A stretch of DNA of 64,000 bases from Aeoliella straminimaris (GCF_024054565.1 NZ_JAMXLR010000077.1:1-64000); one strand, 5' to 3'. Counted from the first letter of the stretch, positions 25,363 through 35,375 are shown. Numbers and translations are program-made. The notes: generated from the letters alone by a model not told the origin.

Positions 25363-28146
25363 ATGAATAGGACCGATACGGCGGATTCGCCGACCAAGAA
25401 AGAGCAGGAAATCACGATGCCCGTTCGCAACCTCGATAAGATCTTTCATCCCGAAAGCGTCGCCATCATTGGCGCCAGTCATAAGGCGACCAGTGTCGGA
25501 CACACGGTGATGCAAAACATGGCCGAGGCGGGGTTCACGGGGCCGGTCTACCCGGTGAACCCGCGGTACGAGAAGATTGGCGACAAGCAGTGCTACGCGA
25601 GCCTGGCCGACCTGCCCACCGTGCCCGACCTGGCCGTAATCTGCACGCCGGGCGCCACGGTGCCGAACATCGTTCGCGAGTGTGGCGACGCGGGCATCAT
25701 GGGGTTGGTGATCCTGTCGGCCGGTTTTCGCGAGACGGGCGAGAAGGGTCGTAAACTGGAAGACGAACTCCGCGAAGCGGCCGGCGAGTATCCCGGCTTG
25801 CGGATCATCGGGCCCAACTGCCTGGGCATCATGTCGCCCCATTCGAAGCTGAACGCCAGCTTCGGCAACACCACCCCCGCGCCAGGCCGCGTGGCCTTCA
25901 TCTCGCAGTCGGGCGCGCTCTGCACGGCGGTGCTCGATTGGGCCCTGCAGGAGCACATCGGGTTCTCGCACTTCGTGTCGCTGGGCAACACCATCGACGT
26001 GACGATCGGCGACCTGATCGACTACTTCGCCACCGACGACTGGACCGAGTCGCTTATTCTGTACGTCGAGTCGATTACCGAAGCTCGCGAGTTCATGTCC
26101 GCCGCGCGGGCGTTCGCGCGGAACAAGCCGATCATCGCCTACAAGGCGGGACGGTTTACCGAGTCGGCCGAGGCCGCGGCGTCGCATACCGGCGCGATGG
26201 CCGGCGTCGACACCGTGTACGAGGCGGCCTTCAACCGCGCGGGCATCGTGCGCATCTCGGAGATGACGGACATGTTCGACTGCGCCGAACTGCTCGCCCG
26301 TCAGCAAACGCCCAAGGGACCGCGGCTGGCCATCGTGACCAACGCGGGCGGACCTGGCGTGATGGCCACCGACGCGTTGCTCGATCGCAACGGCGTATTG
26401 GCCCGGCTGTCGAAAGAGTCGATCGAGAAGCTGAATGCCGAGTTGCCGGCTGCCTGGTCGAAGAGCAATCCCATCGACGTGCTGGGCGACGCTTCGCCCG
26501 AGCGGCTGGCCGCGGCGCTGAAAATCGTGCTGGAAGACCCCAATGTCGATGCCGTGCTGACGGTGTTTGCGCCGCAGGCCATCAGCCAACCCGTGGCGGC
26601 GGCCGAAGCCGTGATCAAGGTGGCCAAAGGTTCGCGCAAACCGATACTTACTTCCTGGATGGGCGGCGCGTCGATGGCCGGCGCGATCGACATGTTCAAT
26701 CGCTCGGGCATTCCGACCTACTCGGCGCCCGAGCAGGCGGTCCGCGCGTTCATGTACCTGGTTTCCTACGCCCGTACCCGCGAAGTGCTGTACGAGACAC
26801 CCCGCGAGGTTCCCGTGGGATTCCCGCTGAATCGCGGCAAGTTGCGCGGTGTGTTCGACACCATTTTGAGCGAGGGCCACGACACCCTGACCGAAAGCAC
26901 CTCGAAGGCGCTGCTCGAGTCGTACGAGATTCCGGTGGCCAAACCCTTCGTCGCCCGCAACATGGACGACGCAGTGAGCCTCGCCCGCCGCGTGGGTTAC
27001 CCCGTGGTGCTGAAGGTGCTGTCGCCCGACATCACGCACAAGACGGACGTCGGCGGCGTCGAGCTTGGTCTGGCCAACGAGACCGAAGTGATCGAGTCGT
27101 TCCACCGCATCGTCAATCGCGCCAAAGAAGAACGGCCCGACGCCGACGTGCAGGGCGTCACCGTGCAGAAGATGGTTATCAGCCCCGTAGGCCGCGAGCT
27201 GATCGTCGGCGCACGCCGCGACAATGTGTTCGGTATGGTGATGCTGGTGGGCGCCGGCGGCACGGCGGCCGAGTTGTTCAAGGACCGCGCGCTGGAACTG
27301 CCGCCGCTGAACGAACGGCTGGCGCGACGGATGCTCGAGTCGCTCAAGAGTTGGCCGCTGTTGGATGGCTATCGTGGCCGCCCGCGGGTGAACGTCGACC
27401 GGCTGATCGAGTCGCTGATTCGGTTGTCGTACCTGGTGGCCGACTATCCGGAGATCAAGGAACTGGACGTCAACCCGCTGCTGGTAACGCCCGACGACGT
27501 GATCGCGCTCGACGCCCGAGTGATACTCGACCACAACATGGTGCTCAACCCGCCGCGGCGGTTCTCGCACCTGGCCATCCGTCCTTACCCCGAGGAGTAC
27601 ACCAAACGGGTAAAACTAAAAGACGGTCGTAGCGTACTGCTGCGGCCGATCAAACCCGAGGACGAACCGATGTGGCACGACCTGCTGGCCAGTTGCTCGA
27701 AGGAGTCGATTTGGTTCCGGTTCCGCTACCTGTTCAAGAAGAGCACGCACGAGATGGCCACGCGATTCTGCTTTATCGACTACGACCGCGAAATCGCGAT
27801 TGTGGCCGAGATGGAAGACGCCGGCGAGCGGCGCTTGGTGGGCGTGTGCCGATTGGTGCCCGATGCCGATCGCACCAACGCCGAATACGGCGTGCTGGTG
27901 GCCGACGCCCTGCAAGGGCAGGGGCTCGGTTCGCTGCTCACGGATTATTGCCTGGAGATCTGCACGAACTGGGGCATCCACACCATCGTGGCCGAGACCG
28001 CCCCGCAGAACCAGCGGATGCTCAGCATCTTCGCTCACCGCGGCTTCACCCTCGACCGCAACACCTGCGACGACGTGGTGCTGGGCCGCAAGGAGTTGGT
28101 AAAAAACCCGTCGCCCACCGAAGGTAGCCCGGCGCTGTTGCGCTAA
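25363..28146 (+). CDS. ADP-forming acyl-CoA synthetase fused to GNAT acetyltransferase (Pat-like)
   Basis: The protein has 927 residues. An N-terminal CoA-binding domain (FHPESVAIIGASHKATSVGH) is followed by succinyl-CoA-ligase-like domains (VAFISQSGALCTAVLDWA) with the phospho-His loop AASHTGAMAGVDTVYEAA. An ATP-grasp half (about 500-720: GYPVVLKVLSPDITHKTD, LVGAGGTAAELFKDRALELP) leads to a C-terminal GNAT domain (about 755-910: VLLRPIKPEDEP, YGVLVADALQGQGLG, NQRMLSIFAHRGF). The layout is that of bacterial Pat/Pka protein lysine acetyltransferases, which modify and switch off enzymes such as acetyl-CoA synthetase. Because the His loop is kept, real ligase activity is possible too. A Met at residue 19 is an alternative start. 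Confidence 0.92.
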   Translation: MNRTDTADSPTKKEQEITMPVRNLDKIFHPESVAIIGASHKATSVGHTVMQNMAEAGFTGPVYPVNPRYEKIGDKQCYASLADLPTVPDLAVICTPGATVPNIVRECGDAGIMGLVILSAGFRETGEKGRKLEDELREAAGEYPGLRIIGPNCLGIMSPHSKLNASFGNTTPAPGRVAFISQSGALCTAVLDWALQEHIGFSHFVSLGNTIDVTIGDLIDYFATDDWTESLILYVESITEAREFMSAARAFARNKPIIAYKAGRFTESAEAAASHTGAMAGVDTVYEAAFNRAGIVRISEMTDMFDCAELLARQQTPKGPRLAIVTNAGGPGVMATDALLDRNGVLARLSKESIEKLNAELPAAWSKSNPIDVLGDASPERLAAALKIVLEDPNVDAVLTVFAPQAISQPVAAAEAVIKVAKGSRKPILTSWMGGASMAGAIDMFNRSGIPTYSAPEQAVRAFMYLVSYARTREVLYETPREVPVGFPLNRGKLRGVFDTILSEGHDTLTESTSKALLESYEIPVAKPFVARNMDDAVSLARRVGYPVVLKVLSPDITHKTDVGGVELGLANETEVIESFHRIVNRAKEERPDADVQGVTVQKMVISPVGRELIVGARRDNVFGMVMLVGAGGTAAELFKDRALELPPLNERLARRMLESLKSWPLLDGYRGRPRVNVDRLIESLIRLSYLVADYPEIKELDVNPLLVTPDDVIALDARVILDHNMVLNPPRRFSHLAIRPYPEEYTKRVKLKDGRSVLLRPIKPEDEPMWHDLLASCSKESIWFRFRYLFKKSTHEMATRFCFIDYDREIAIVAEMEDAGERRLVGVCRLVPDADRTNAEYGVLVADALQGQGLGSLLTDYCLEICTNWGIHTIVAETAPQNQRMLSIFAHRGFTLDRNTCDDVVLGRKELVKNPSPTEGSPALLR

Positions 28147-28616
28147 ATAGGTAGCACCGATAGTCGGCCGGAGATAGCGCTGCGATGCGCGGACGGTCTG
28201 TACGGCCGATTGTCGGCGTCGCTGGCGACATCTGGTATCCGAATTCACCCGCTTGCCCCGGGGCGATGGGGGTGAGGCGAGTTTCTGTTTGCTCCAACCT
28301 CCCTGGGGGATGCTGCACCGACGGGAGTTCGGGAAGGTCCGCGTTGGGCGTATCAAGCGGCTACTCGGGTTACACTCAGGTGCAGAGATCGCCACTACCG
28401 ACGCGACTTTGGACTTTTGCGTCGCAGTCCAGCCGAGGGCGTGGGCTACCGGCCCCGATGAGCGCCGGGCAGAGGCGGCCTGGCTCGCAAAGAAAGGGAC
28501 GACAACGAAGCAACGAGCAGCTAAAACAGAAGCTACGGCAATCCACTGCCTGCGCGTCAGGCCGCCAATCGACCGCCAGCAGGTCTGTCTACAGCCAAAA
28601 ACGATACGAGAGCAGA
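28147..28616. other. Intergenic stretch, no gene seen
   Basis: A frame continuous with the downstream gene is open through this region, but it has no ribosome binding site and shows no secreted-protein features. I place the gene start at 28617 and treat this as untranslated. Confidence 0.5.
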
Positions 28617-29870
28617 ATGATGTTGATTCTGATGCTGAAGCAACAATTGCCATCGGCTCTTACCGCTGTGTTTCTCCTGATCTCTGGAGGTCAGGCGTTC
28701 GGGGGTGACATCATCGTGCGCAACACGGGCGATTTGCGCCACGAGTTGCGCCGTGCCCAGCCCGGAACTACAATCACTCTGGCACCGGGGGAATACGATG
28801 GAATTTCGCTGGAGGGCATCAACGGCACGCAGGAGCATCCGATAGTCATCACGGGCGCCGATCCCGCCGACCCGCCGTTGTTCAAGGGGGGAAAACAAGC
28901 GATCCATCTTTCGAACTGCAACTATGTCACCTTGCGACATATCAGGGTGTCCGGTTGTACGACGAATGGAATCAATTCTGATGATGGCGGAAATTTCAGC
29001 ATCCCCTCGAAGGGAATGTCTTTCGAGAATCTCGTCATCGAGAACATCGGCCCGAAAGGCAATCATGACGGGCTGAAGCTATCTGGTCTTGATGAATTCG
29101 CTGTCAGCAACTGCCACTTCTCCGGCTGGGGTGGCTCGGCGATCGACATGGTCGGTTGCCACGACGGGCTCATTGAGAAATGCCATTTCATCGGCAAGGA
29201 GGGCTACTCTCAGAACACAGGCGTCCAGGCCAAGGGCGGCACCGAGAACATCCTGGTCAGGCAGAACTACTTCGACAATGCCGGTGGGCGTGCCATCAAC
29301 ATTGGCGGCAGTACCGGCCTGGAGTTCTTCCGTCCAAAGCTGACCGATTATGAAGCCCGGGAGATCGACGTGGCGGGCAACCTGTTTGTCGGCAGCGACT
29401 CCCCGATAGCCTACGTCACATCCATCAACTGTAAGGTCCGTCAGAACACGATCATTCATCCCGGCAAGTGGGTCGTGCGAATTCTGCAAGAACAGTCGAC
29501 GGACAACTTCCAGCCATGCCAGCAGGGAACATTCCAAAACAACCTGGTCGTGTTTGACAGTCGCGTGAGGACGTCTGTCAATGTTGGACCAAATACCAAG
29601 CCTGAGACCTTTGTATTTCGCAGGAATGCCTGGTTTTGCAGTGACGGTAACCGTCGCCCCTCACTGCCTTCCAAAGAGATGGATGGCGTTTACCAGGTGG
29701 ATCCTCTGCTCGAGAATGCTGAGACACCTGAGTTGAAGATAGGATCGACGAACCCCAAATTGCGGGGAATTGGTGCGCACGCTTTTCGCCCGGAGCACTC
29801 CGAACCAAGACCATCCGACGGAAATAGGGAACAAGGCACGAACGCGGACGTGGACAAGCCACGTCGCTGA
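28617..29870 (+). CDS. Secreted right-handed parallel beta-helix protein
   Basis: The 417-residue protein starts MMLILMLKQQLPSALTAVFL, a signal peptide ending near GGQAFGG. A PL6/chondroitinase-B-like start follows: DLRHELRRAQPGTTITLAPG then EYDGISLEGINGTQEHPIVI. Regular beta-helix coils come next (YVTLRHIRVSGCTTNGIN, FAVSNCHFSGWGGSAIDM, GLIEKCHFIGKEG, NILVRQNYFDNAGGRAINIG). This fold is used by polysaccharide lyases and hydrolases; a lyase on an acidic glycan is likely but the catalytic residues were not confirmed. The gene ends before a bidirectional terminator shared with the convergent methyltransferase gene. Confidence 0.78.
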   Translation: MMLILMLKQQLPSALTAVFLLISGGQAFGGDIIVRNTGDLRHELRRAQPGTTITLAPGEYDGISLEGINGTQEHPIVITGADPADPPLFKGGKQAIHLSNCNYVTLRHIRVSGCTTNGINSDDGGNFSIPSKGMSFENLVIENIGPKGNHDGLKLSGLDEFAVSNCHFSGWGGSAIDMVGCHDGLIEKCHFIGKEGYSQNTGVQAKGGTENILVRQNYFDNAGGRAINIGGSTGLEFFRPKLTDYEAREIDVAGNLFVGSDSPIAYVTSINCKVRQNTIIHPGKWVVRILQEQSTDNFQPCQQGTFQNNLVVFDSRVRTSVNVGPNTKPETFVFRRNAWFCSDGNRRPSLPSKEMDGVYQVDPLLENAETPELKIGSTNPKLRGIGAHAFRPEHSEPRPSDGNREQGTNADVDKPRR

Positions 29871-29931
29871 GCTGGAAAGCTTGGGCTGCGGCCGGCTGTC
29901 CGGGCGATCCGCTATCCAACATCCCGCGAAA

Positions 29932-29961
29932 AAAGCCGCCGAGGCTTGGCTCGGCGGCTTT
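29932..29961. terminator. Bidirectional intrinsic terminator
   Basis: AAAGCCGCCGAG and CTCGGCGGCTTT pair around a 6-nt loop, with A and T runs on both sides. It lies between the convergent beta-helix and methyltransferase genes and can serve both. The stem is close to those at 32304 and 35515. Confidence 0.85.
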
Positions 29962-29993
29962 GTGTTCTGTGAGTCGTTGAGCGTTTGGGAGGC

Positions 29994-30782
29994 TCAATCC
30001 TCGATGCCCCGCGACGTGAGGAAGTCGTCCGGAATGTTCGCGCTCTTGCGGCCCACCAGGGCGTAGTAGAACAGCGGCAGGCCTTCCATCGACAGGCGGT
30101 GGCGATACCGTTCGAGGTGGAAGACGTCCAGGTACTCGGAGAAAATCAGCTCGCGGATGAATCGCGAAAAGCCGGTGTTGTCCGAGGCGTCGAGGAACGT
30201 CTCCTTGATGTTGAAGGCGACCCAGCCTCCTTCACTCACGAACTGCAGCCCCTGCATGAAGGCCTTGGGCGGAATGTCGCCAAAGCCCAGCGCGGCGACG
30301 CTGGTCAGACAGTCGATGTTCCACTCGCCGATTTGCTCGGCCGTGTCGGCGTCGAGGTTCGTGAAGTCGTTCACGTAGTACTCGTCGTACAGTTCAGGCC
30401 GGTCGCGATAGCAGGCCGAGCGGGCTTCGGGGATGATGTCGACCCCAATCAGCCGGGCGACGCCACACCGCTTGAGTTCCTCGCCCATCATGCCATTGCC
30501 GGCGCCCAGGTCGAGCACCCGCAACTCCGAAGCATACTGTCCCACGGCTTCGAGTGTCTTGTGCAGGATGCCAGCCACCTTGGCGGGCGAGTTGCACTTC
30601 AGGCGGTCGTAGAATAACTGCTCGTAGAGGCCCTGCTCGTTGTAGATCTTGTCGTAGTCGTGTAGCAGCAGCTTGCGTTTCTTCCGATCTGGACCATCCA
30701 CGAGGTAGAAATAGGCTTCATCCTGGGCAAGGTCGTGCGATCCAATCGGAGGGAATTGGATCCGGTGGCGCGTGGCGGGCAT
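29994..30782 (-). CDS. Class I SAM-dependent methyltransferase
   Basis: The 262-residue protein shows motif I LRVLDLGAGNGMMGEELKR, the acidic ribose-binding position in LIGVDIIPEARSA, then IDCLTSVAALGFGDIPP and FVSEGGWVAFNIKETFLD. This is a seven-strand Rossmann methyltransferase, cytoplasmic. The C-terminal lines (FHLERYRHRLSMEGLPLFYY) look like substrate-binding additions. The substrate is unknown, and no biosynthetic cluster surrounds it. It stands alone on the minus strand between two terminator regions. Confidence 0.85.
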   Translation of the reverse strand: MPATRHRIQFPPIGSHDLAQDEAYFYLVDGPDRKKRKLLLHDYDKIYNEQGLYEQLFYDRLKCNSPAKVAGILHKTLEAVGQYASELRVLDLGAGNGMMGEELKRCGVARLIGVDIIPEARSACYRDRPELYDEYYVNDFTNLDADTAEQIGEWNIDCLTSVAALGFGDIPPKAFMQGLQFVSEGGWVAFNIKETFLDASDNTGFSRFIRELIFSEYLDVFHLERYRHRLSMEGLPLFYYALVGRKSANIPDDFLTSRGIED

Positions 30783-31014
30783 GGGTCTCCAAACGGGTTG
30801 AGGGGCTCAAGCTAACATAAACCACGTCATTCTATCACAACTAGGGAAGTTGTGCAGGAATGGTGCCAACGCTTGGTGTACATGCATGTGCCGTGAAGGT
30901 CGATCTTCCCCTTAATTCAAAGGGTGGGAGGCGTGCGCGAGCTGCTAGCGGCGGAATTTTGCCGAAGGGCAGGAGGGGAGGTGAAGCGGCAGCTACGAAG
31001 TACTACCAACAGTG

Positions 31015-32172
31015 TCATCTTACTTGCGCCGAGACATTTCGGCCCCAGGCAACAGCGATGGCTCCCAGCCCCGCTATCAACAGCGTTGCCGAGGGGACCT
31101 CGGGGACCGCGACGCTGGACGACGCGATGCTGGCTGGCAAGGTGTTGCCGAAATTCATGCGCCACACTTCGTATTGAGCGGTCCCGATGACACCGCCGGC
31201 CGGGTCGTTCATCAGCGATCCCGCCTCGCCACCCAGGTGATTCCGCCAGACGACGTAGTCGGCGATGTCGACTCGGTCGTCGCCATTAAAGTCGCCATCC
31301 AGGGCCGTCTCGATTTCCGACACGACGATGTTGTCCCACACGATCCAGTTCACGTCGTTCACCGAGTTAAACATGTCGGTTGCACCGATGAGGATGTCGC
31401 CGGCCGCTTGAGCAGAGATGTCGAACTGGTCAATCACCACTCCTTCGACGTAGAAAGTGGCCGTTTGGTTGCGGACCAGCAGTTCGGTCGAAAACCACCG
31501 GTTGCCGGCATAGCCAGCATCGTCGAACGTCGGGTCGTCGCCGACGAAGGGGATCTCCAGGACTTCTGGATCCTGCAGCGAAAGCGAAGGGGCATTGCCA
31601 TATAGTCCTGTCGCTGTGCCATCGCTCACGCGGTAGTAGTCGTCGGGCACCAAAGAGTCGTCCAGGCCGCTGTCGTGCGGAATGTGATAGACGGTACCCA
31701 TGCCATCGGGCTTGTACGCGAAGGGTACCGAGTTGCGGTCGGAATTCACGCCCAGTACGGCGTGCTCACTTGCGCCGGCACCGCCGCCGTACCAAATGAA
31801 GGCATCGGCTGTGATGCGGTACTCGCCGGGCAGGGCTTCTATGATGGGCGACACGGCAATCGCCTCCCCTTCGTCAACGAGCCCGTCGTCGAAGATGTTT
31901 ACTTGCAGGCCAAGGCCGATGGTGGTTTCGTCCATCGAATTGGGGGCCGGGGCAAGGCCTATCGTCGAGTAGTCGAAGGCGAAATCGACGGTGCCGTCCC
32001 ATTCGTTGGTTCCGACCACTTCGGTACTGTAGAAAGGCGTGCTAAACCGACTTTCGGCAGTGCCGGCGTCGAAATCCTCGGCGAAGATCACCGCCCCCGC
32101 ATCGGCAGCCATCAGGCTCGCCAGAAACACCTCAATACAAAGCAGCGCGGACCTGGTCCAAGCGGTCAACAT
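31015..32172 (-). CDS. PEP-CTERM-type exoprotein with dockerin-like calcium repeats
   Basis: The ATG at 32172 is favoured by GGGG 8-11 nt upstream. The 385-residue protein has a signal peptide (ALLCIEVFLASLMAADAGA) and a large beta-sandwich region. It then has a dockerin-like pair: DGDFNGDDRVDIADYVVWRN with the second half TAQYEVWRMNFG; the Asp/Asn loop should bind calcium. The C-terminus VPEVPSATLLIAGLGAIAVA with basic residues after it is a PEP-CTERM variant (PEVP instead of PEPS). It is probably displayed on the surface or in the matrix. Confidence 0.8.
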   Translation of the reverse strand: MLTAWTRSALLCIEVFLASLMAADAGAVIFAEDFDAGTAESRFSTPFYSTEVVGTNEWDGTVDFAFDYSTIGLAPAPNSMDETTIGLGLQVNIFDDGLVDEGEAIAVSPIIEALPGEYRITADAFIWYGGGAGASEHAVLGVNSDRNSVPFAYKPDGMGTVYHIPHDSGLDDSLVPDDYYRVSDGTATGLYGNAPSLSLQDPEVLEIPFVGDDPTFDDAGYAGNRWFSTELLVRNQTATFYVEGVVIDQFDISAQAAGDILIGATDMFNSVNDVNWIVWDNIVVSEIETALDGDFNGDDRVDIADYVVWRNHLGGEAGSLMNDPAGGVIGTAQYEVWRMNFGNTLPASIASSSVAVPEVPSATLLIAGLGAIAVAWGRNVSAQVR

Positions 32173-32294
32173 AACGCACCCCACTGAAGTTAGCGTATTG
32201 AAACCGAATGTCTTGTCGCATTCTTCGTACCGCCGGTGAGGTCAGTGTAAGCGAAGTGACCTCGAATTGCACACTACTATCGGAGCGCATTCAC

Positions 32295-32327
32295 AAAAAA
32301 TTAACCGCCGAGGCGAACCCCGGCGGT
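32295..32327 (-). terminator. Intrinsic terminator of the TPR protein gene
   Basis: Read on the minus strand, ACCGCCGGGGTTCGCCTCGG with its continuation forms a 9-10 bp GC stem followed by TTAATTTTTT. It lies 49 bp after the stop of the large TPR protein gene. The stem sequence is of the same type as at 29932 and 35515. Confidence 0.85.
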
Positions 32328-32375
32328 CATTGGGAAACACGAGCGTGAACGTGGCGGCCACTCGACGGGCGGTGC

Positions 32376-35375
32376 TTATTCTTCCTGCGCAGGGTGCTCC
32401 GGACCCCACAGGTCGTCTTCGTGCAGCACGTCCTTGGTCTTCCGCGAAGTATCCAGCTTGTTGCAAAGGGCTCGGCCGGCCAGGGTTGAGTAGTAGATCT
32501 CTCGATCGGGTTGGACCAACGCCCGACGCCAATAGAGCAGGGCGGCATCCGACTTGCCGAGTCGCTCGAGCTCGTTGGCGAAGAAGTAAGCGAAGGCGGT
32601 CCGCGTGAGGCCACTTTCGATTTGTCGAATCAGTTCGCCGATTCGATCGATCTCGTCGTCGGAGATCTCCGTTTGCTCGAGCAGGTCGAACAAGGCATTG
32701 GCCGCTGCTACGGTTTGGGGGGCGATGTCCGGATTTCCGTCGTAATGTTTTTTGACGGTTGCGATCCGCTGCTCAACGTCGGCATCGACACCGAGCTCGC
32801 GCGCCAGTTGGGCGACCATGAAGGTGCACGTATAAGTGGGGGTGTCCTTCAGGGCGTTCTGGTAGCATTCGAGGGCCTGTTGAGGCTGGTTTTGCAGCAA
32901 CGCGAAGACCCCTTTGCTAACTTCGTCATTGCGAGAATGCCTATCCTTGAGCAACTCGTAATACTTTTGGGCGTGCTGCAGTGCCTCCTGCTCGTTGCCG
33001 CGACCGGTGCGACAGCACCAGAAGTACCAGGCCCAGCCGTAGTTGCTTGCATAGTTGGTTGTCTGCTCGCGTGTCCAGTACTCCGATTGTTCCCATTCGC
33101 CCAGCCCTTCGAGCACGAAACCTGCCTGGCCCAGCGAGACGGTGCCCCACACTTGGGCGGCTTCCAGGATGAATGGTTTGGCCCGCTTCCACTCTCCCCA
33201 GTTGCAGTAGGTCTCCGCAATCTTACACTGCGCGAAGTAGTGATTGGACGAGGTGTCGGGCGTCTTCAAAAAGGCCTTCCACAGCTTTTCCCAGCGATCG
33301 CGATCACCGATTTCCAGGTAGATGTCCGCCAATTGCTCGGCTGCCGAGTAAGTAGGCACAAGTATCAGGCTGCGACGAAAGTTGAGAATCGCCGCTTCGT
33401 TGTCGCCCGCTTCGTGGAACTTGGTGGCCAGCATGCGAAATGCTTCGGAGTCTTCACGCAGTTGGCCTTCCCATTTCTTAAGCTGTTCGAGTGTCGGTTC
33501 TTTGGCAGCCCCGATTTCGATGCGTGCGGGTATCTCCGAATGGGGCGCGTAGGCACGAAGTTCGCTGGTCACCATGCGAACCGCCGTATCGCTGCCTGGT
33601 TGCCAGTACATGCCCGAGGGATAGATGCTGAGCAACAGTCCCTGCGCAGTTGGTAGGCGGGTCCGACCTTCCCAGGCAGCGCGGCCTACTTCTTTGCGAC
33701 CATCGATTTTTGTGTACCAACAGAGGTGGCACAAAGTACTCATCCGCCCGGTGACGTCTTGTGGGTTCAACTTGCCGCCCAACGCAGCGATCTGGTCTTT
33801 TTCCCTCACCCTATGGAAGCGATATGACTCGAGCAGCGGGAGGTACCGATGCTGGCCGACTGTCGGCACAATGCGATCGACGTCGTCAGCGTGGGACGTC
33901 TCCGTCGCCACCATCGACACTTGGAAGTAATTGGCTGCCTGCACGAAGGCCTCCTCCTTCATCAAGTAACCAAGTGCCGACCAGGTAAGGCCCCCGGCCG
34001 TCTCCTTCTTCGAGCTGTTGTGCAGCAGTTGCCCTAAGTAGCCGGGCAGCGGTGTGAACTGGTCTTGAGGCTCAGGGTCGTTGGTTAGCCCGGCCAGCAA
34101 TTGCGCCTTAACCTCGTTGGTTGGCAGCACGGTTTTCACTTCTGCTGGCAGGTCTTCCAGGCTGTCGAGGCTGATGACCGAAAAGTGGTTGAAGGCGGCT
34201 GGAGCGTAGTTTGCGCCTGTGCGTGTAGCGGCCAGGCTGCGGCCGAATTGGGCCATGTCGGAGTAAACGCCGTAGCCGGTGGGAACGGCCTGCAGAACTT
34301 CGACACCCGAGTGATAGATCCATTCCGAATAGCGGTAGTTCGCCGTCAGCTGAAACCAGAGTCGCAGCGCCCAGGGCTGGAGGGTTTTGGAGTTGTCGGC
34401 CAGTTCATGCAGCTCTTTGCGTTTCCATTCGCAGTAGGGGCGGATGAGCGATGTCCACTCGGGGGCCGACTCGGCAGACGACATCTCTGCAATCGTGTCC
34501 AGGTCGGCTTTTGCCTGGCCGTGCAAACCAGTGAGCGCCCTGGCGTAGGCGCGGTGCCAGAGGGCGGTGGCCGTGGGGGCGTCGGCATTGGCTGCGACCA
34601 TCCGCTCGGCGTAGATCAGTGCCCGGGCGAAGCACGTGGAGCTCACGGCGTTCCACTGATGCTGGGTCAGCTGCCCCAGGTTCGCGTATCCCCGCACCAG
34701 CACCGCTTCCCACTCGGGCGACCTGCCACCCGCGGCGGCGAGTGCTTCGTGCGCCTTGCGGACCGCGTCGAACTGGGGAATGAAGTCGACCTGCAGCAAC
34801 TGTTCTTCAATCTCCTCGCCCGGCGGTTCGACCTTGGTCGGATCAATGGCCTGGGCTTCGACGCCGCCGGCTGCGAGGGCTTTCTGCAGGTCGCCGGGGA
34901 TCAAGCCGGTCATCACCTCGGCCGCGTTGGTCATCATGTTCACCGGCTGCGAATCGACGTCGTAGGTTGCCTCCCACAGCGCGGGTTGCTCCCACCAGTC
35001 GACCTCGTTGATGGGATTGGCCGGATCGATGGCGATGAGCTTCAGTTGCCACTTCTTGGTTTTGATGTCGTAGCGCTCGAGCAGCGCCAGGTGGGTGACC
35101 TCGCTGCCGTCGGCGACGACCTCGCCGAGCGACTCGTCGCGGGCGATCTGGTTGAGGTCATCGCGGGCCGCGATGAGCAGTGCTTGCCGCGCCAGTTCGC
35201 GAGTCAGCAGACAACGACGCGTGTGAATCGTCACGTCGAGGTACGGCATGTGCTCGGTTTCGAGGTACAGCTGACTCGGTCCCGCTCCGATGGCCGGAGA
35301 GCCGCCTGCGAGTGTTGAGAGCAGAGTTAGTAGACAGACTGCGACGGTCGCCACGCGGCGAGAAATGGCATTCAT
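32376..35375 (-). CDS. Large secreted TPR-repeat protein
   Basis: The 999-residue protein begins with a signal peptide (VATVAVCLLTLLSTLAGGSPA). After an N-terminal domain of about 200 residues containing YLDVTIHTRRCLLTRELARQ, it is almost entirely alpha-helical with TPR-like repeats, for example FRMLATKFHEAGDNEAAILN, YSAAEQLADIYLEIGDRD and GVFALLQNQPQQALECYQNA. It is likely a periplasmic scaffold. No enzymatic domain was recognised. The gene has its own terminator; the phosphorylase gene lies upstream on the same strand but is separated by a strong terminator. Confidence 0.75.
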   Translation of the reverse strand: MNAISRRVATVAVCLLTLLSTLAGGSPAIGAGPSQLYLETEHMPYLDVTIHTRRCLLTRELARQALLIAARDDLNQIARDESLGEVVADGSEVTHLALLERYDIKTKKWQLKLIAIDPANPINEVDWWEQPALWEATYDVDSQPVNMMTNAAEVMTGLIPGDLQKALAAGGVEAQAIDPTKVEPPGEEIEEQLLQVDFIPQFDAVRKAHEALAAAGGRSPEWEAVLVRGYANLGQLTQHQWNAVSSTCFARALIYAERMVAANADAPTATALWHRAYARALTGLHGQAKADLDTIAEMSSAESAPEWTSLIRPYCEWKRKELHELADNSKTLQPWALRLWFQLTANYRYSEWIYHSGVEVLQAVPTGYGVYSDMAQFGRSLAATRTGANYAPAAFNHFSVISLDSLEDLPAEVKTVLPTNEVKAQLLAGLTNDPEPQDQFTPLPGYLGQLLHNSSKKETAGGLTWSALGYLMKEEAFVQAANYFQVSMVATETSHADDVDRIVPTVGQHRYLPLLESYRFHRVREKDQIAALGGKLNPQDVTGRMSTLCHLCWYTKIDGRKEVGRAAWEGRTRLPTAQGLLLSIYPSGMYWQPGSDTAVRMVTSELRAYAPHSEIPARIEIGAAKEPTLEQLKKWEGQLREDSEAFRMLATKFHEAGDNEAAILNFRRSLILVPTYSAAEQLADIYLEIGDRDRWEKLWKAFLKTPDTSSNHYFAQCKIAETYCNWGEWKRAKPFILEAAQVWGTVSLGQAGFVLEGLGEWEQSEYWTREQTTNYASNYGWAWYFWCCRTGRGNEQEALQHAQKYYELLKDRHSRNDEVSKGVFALLQNQPQQALECYQNALKDTPTYTCTFMVAQLARELGVDADVEQRIATVKKHYDGNPDIAPQTVAAANALFDLLEQTEISDDEIDRIGELIRQIESGLTRTAFAYFFANELERLGKSDAALLYWRRALVQPDREIYYSTLAGRALCNKLDTSRKTKDVLHEDDLWGPEHPAQEE

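Noticed and set aside
25336..27570. 744-codon open frame antisense to the acyl-CoA synthetase gene
   Set aside because: It is rich in His, Arg and Gln, has no domain, and mirrors the codon bias of the clear gene on the other strand. Such long antisense frames are usual in this GC-rich coding DNA.
28185..28616. 144-codon N-terminal extension of the beta-helix protein
   Set aside because: The extension would bury the signal peptide in the middle of the protein and has no ribosome binding site; the start at 28617 is far more credible.
29079..29537. 152-codon minus-strand frame inside the beta-helix gene
   Set aside because: It mirrors the repeats of the beta-helix coding sequence and shows no independent features.
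32511..35318. Two long + strand frames (32511-33656 and 34101-35318) opposite the TPR protein
   Set aside because: They have no domains or start signals and lie wholly within a clear minus-strand gene with signal peptide and terminator.
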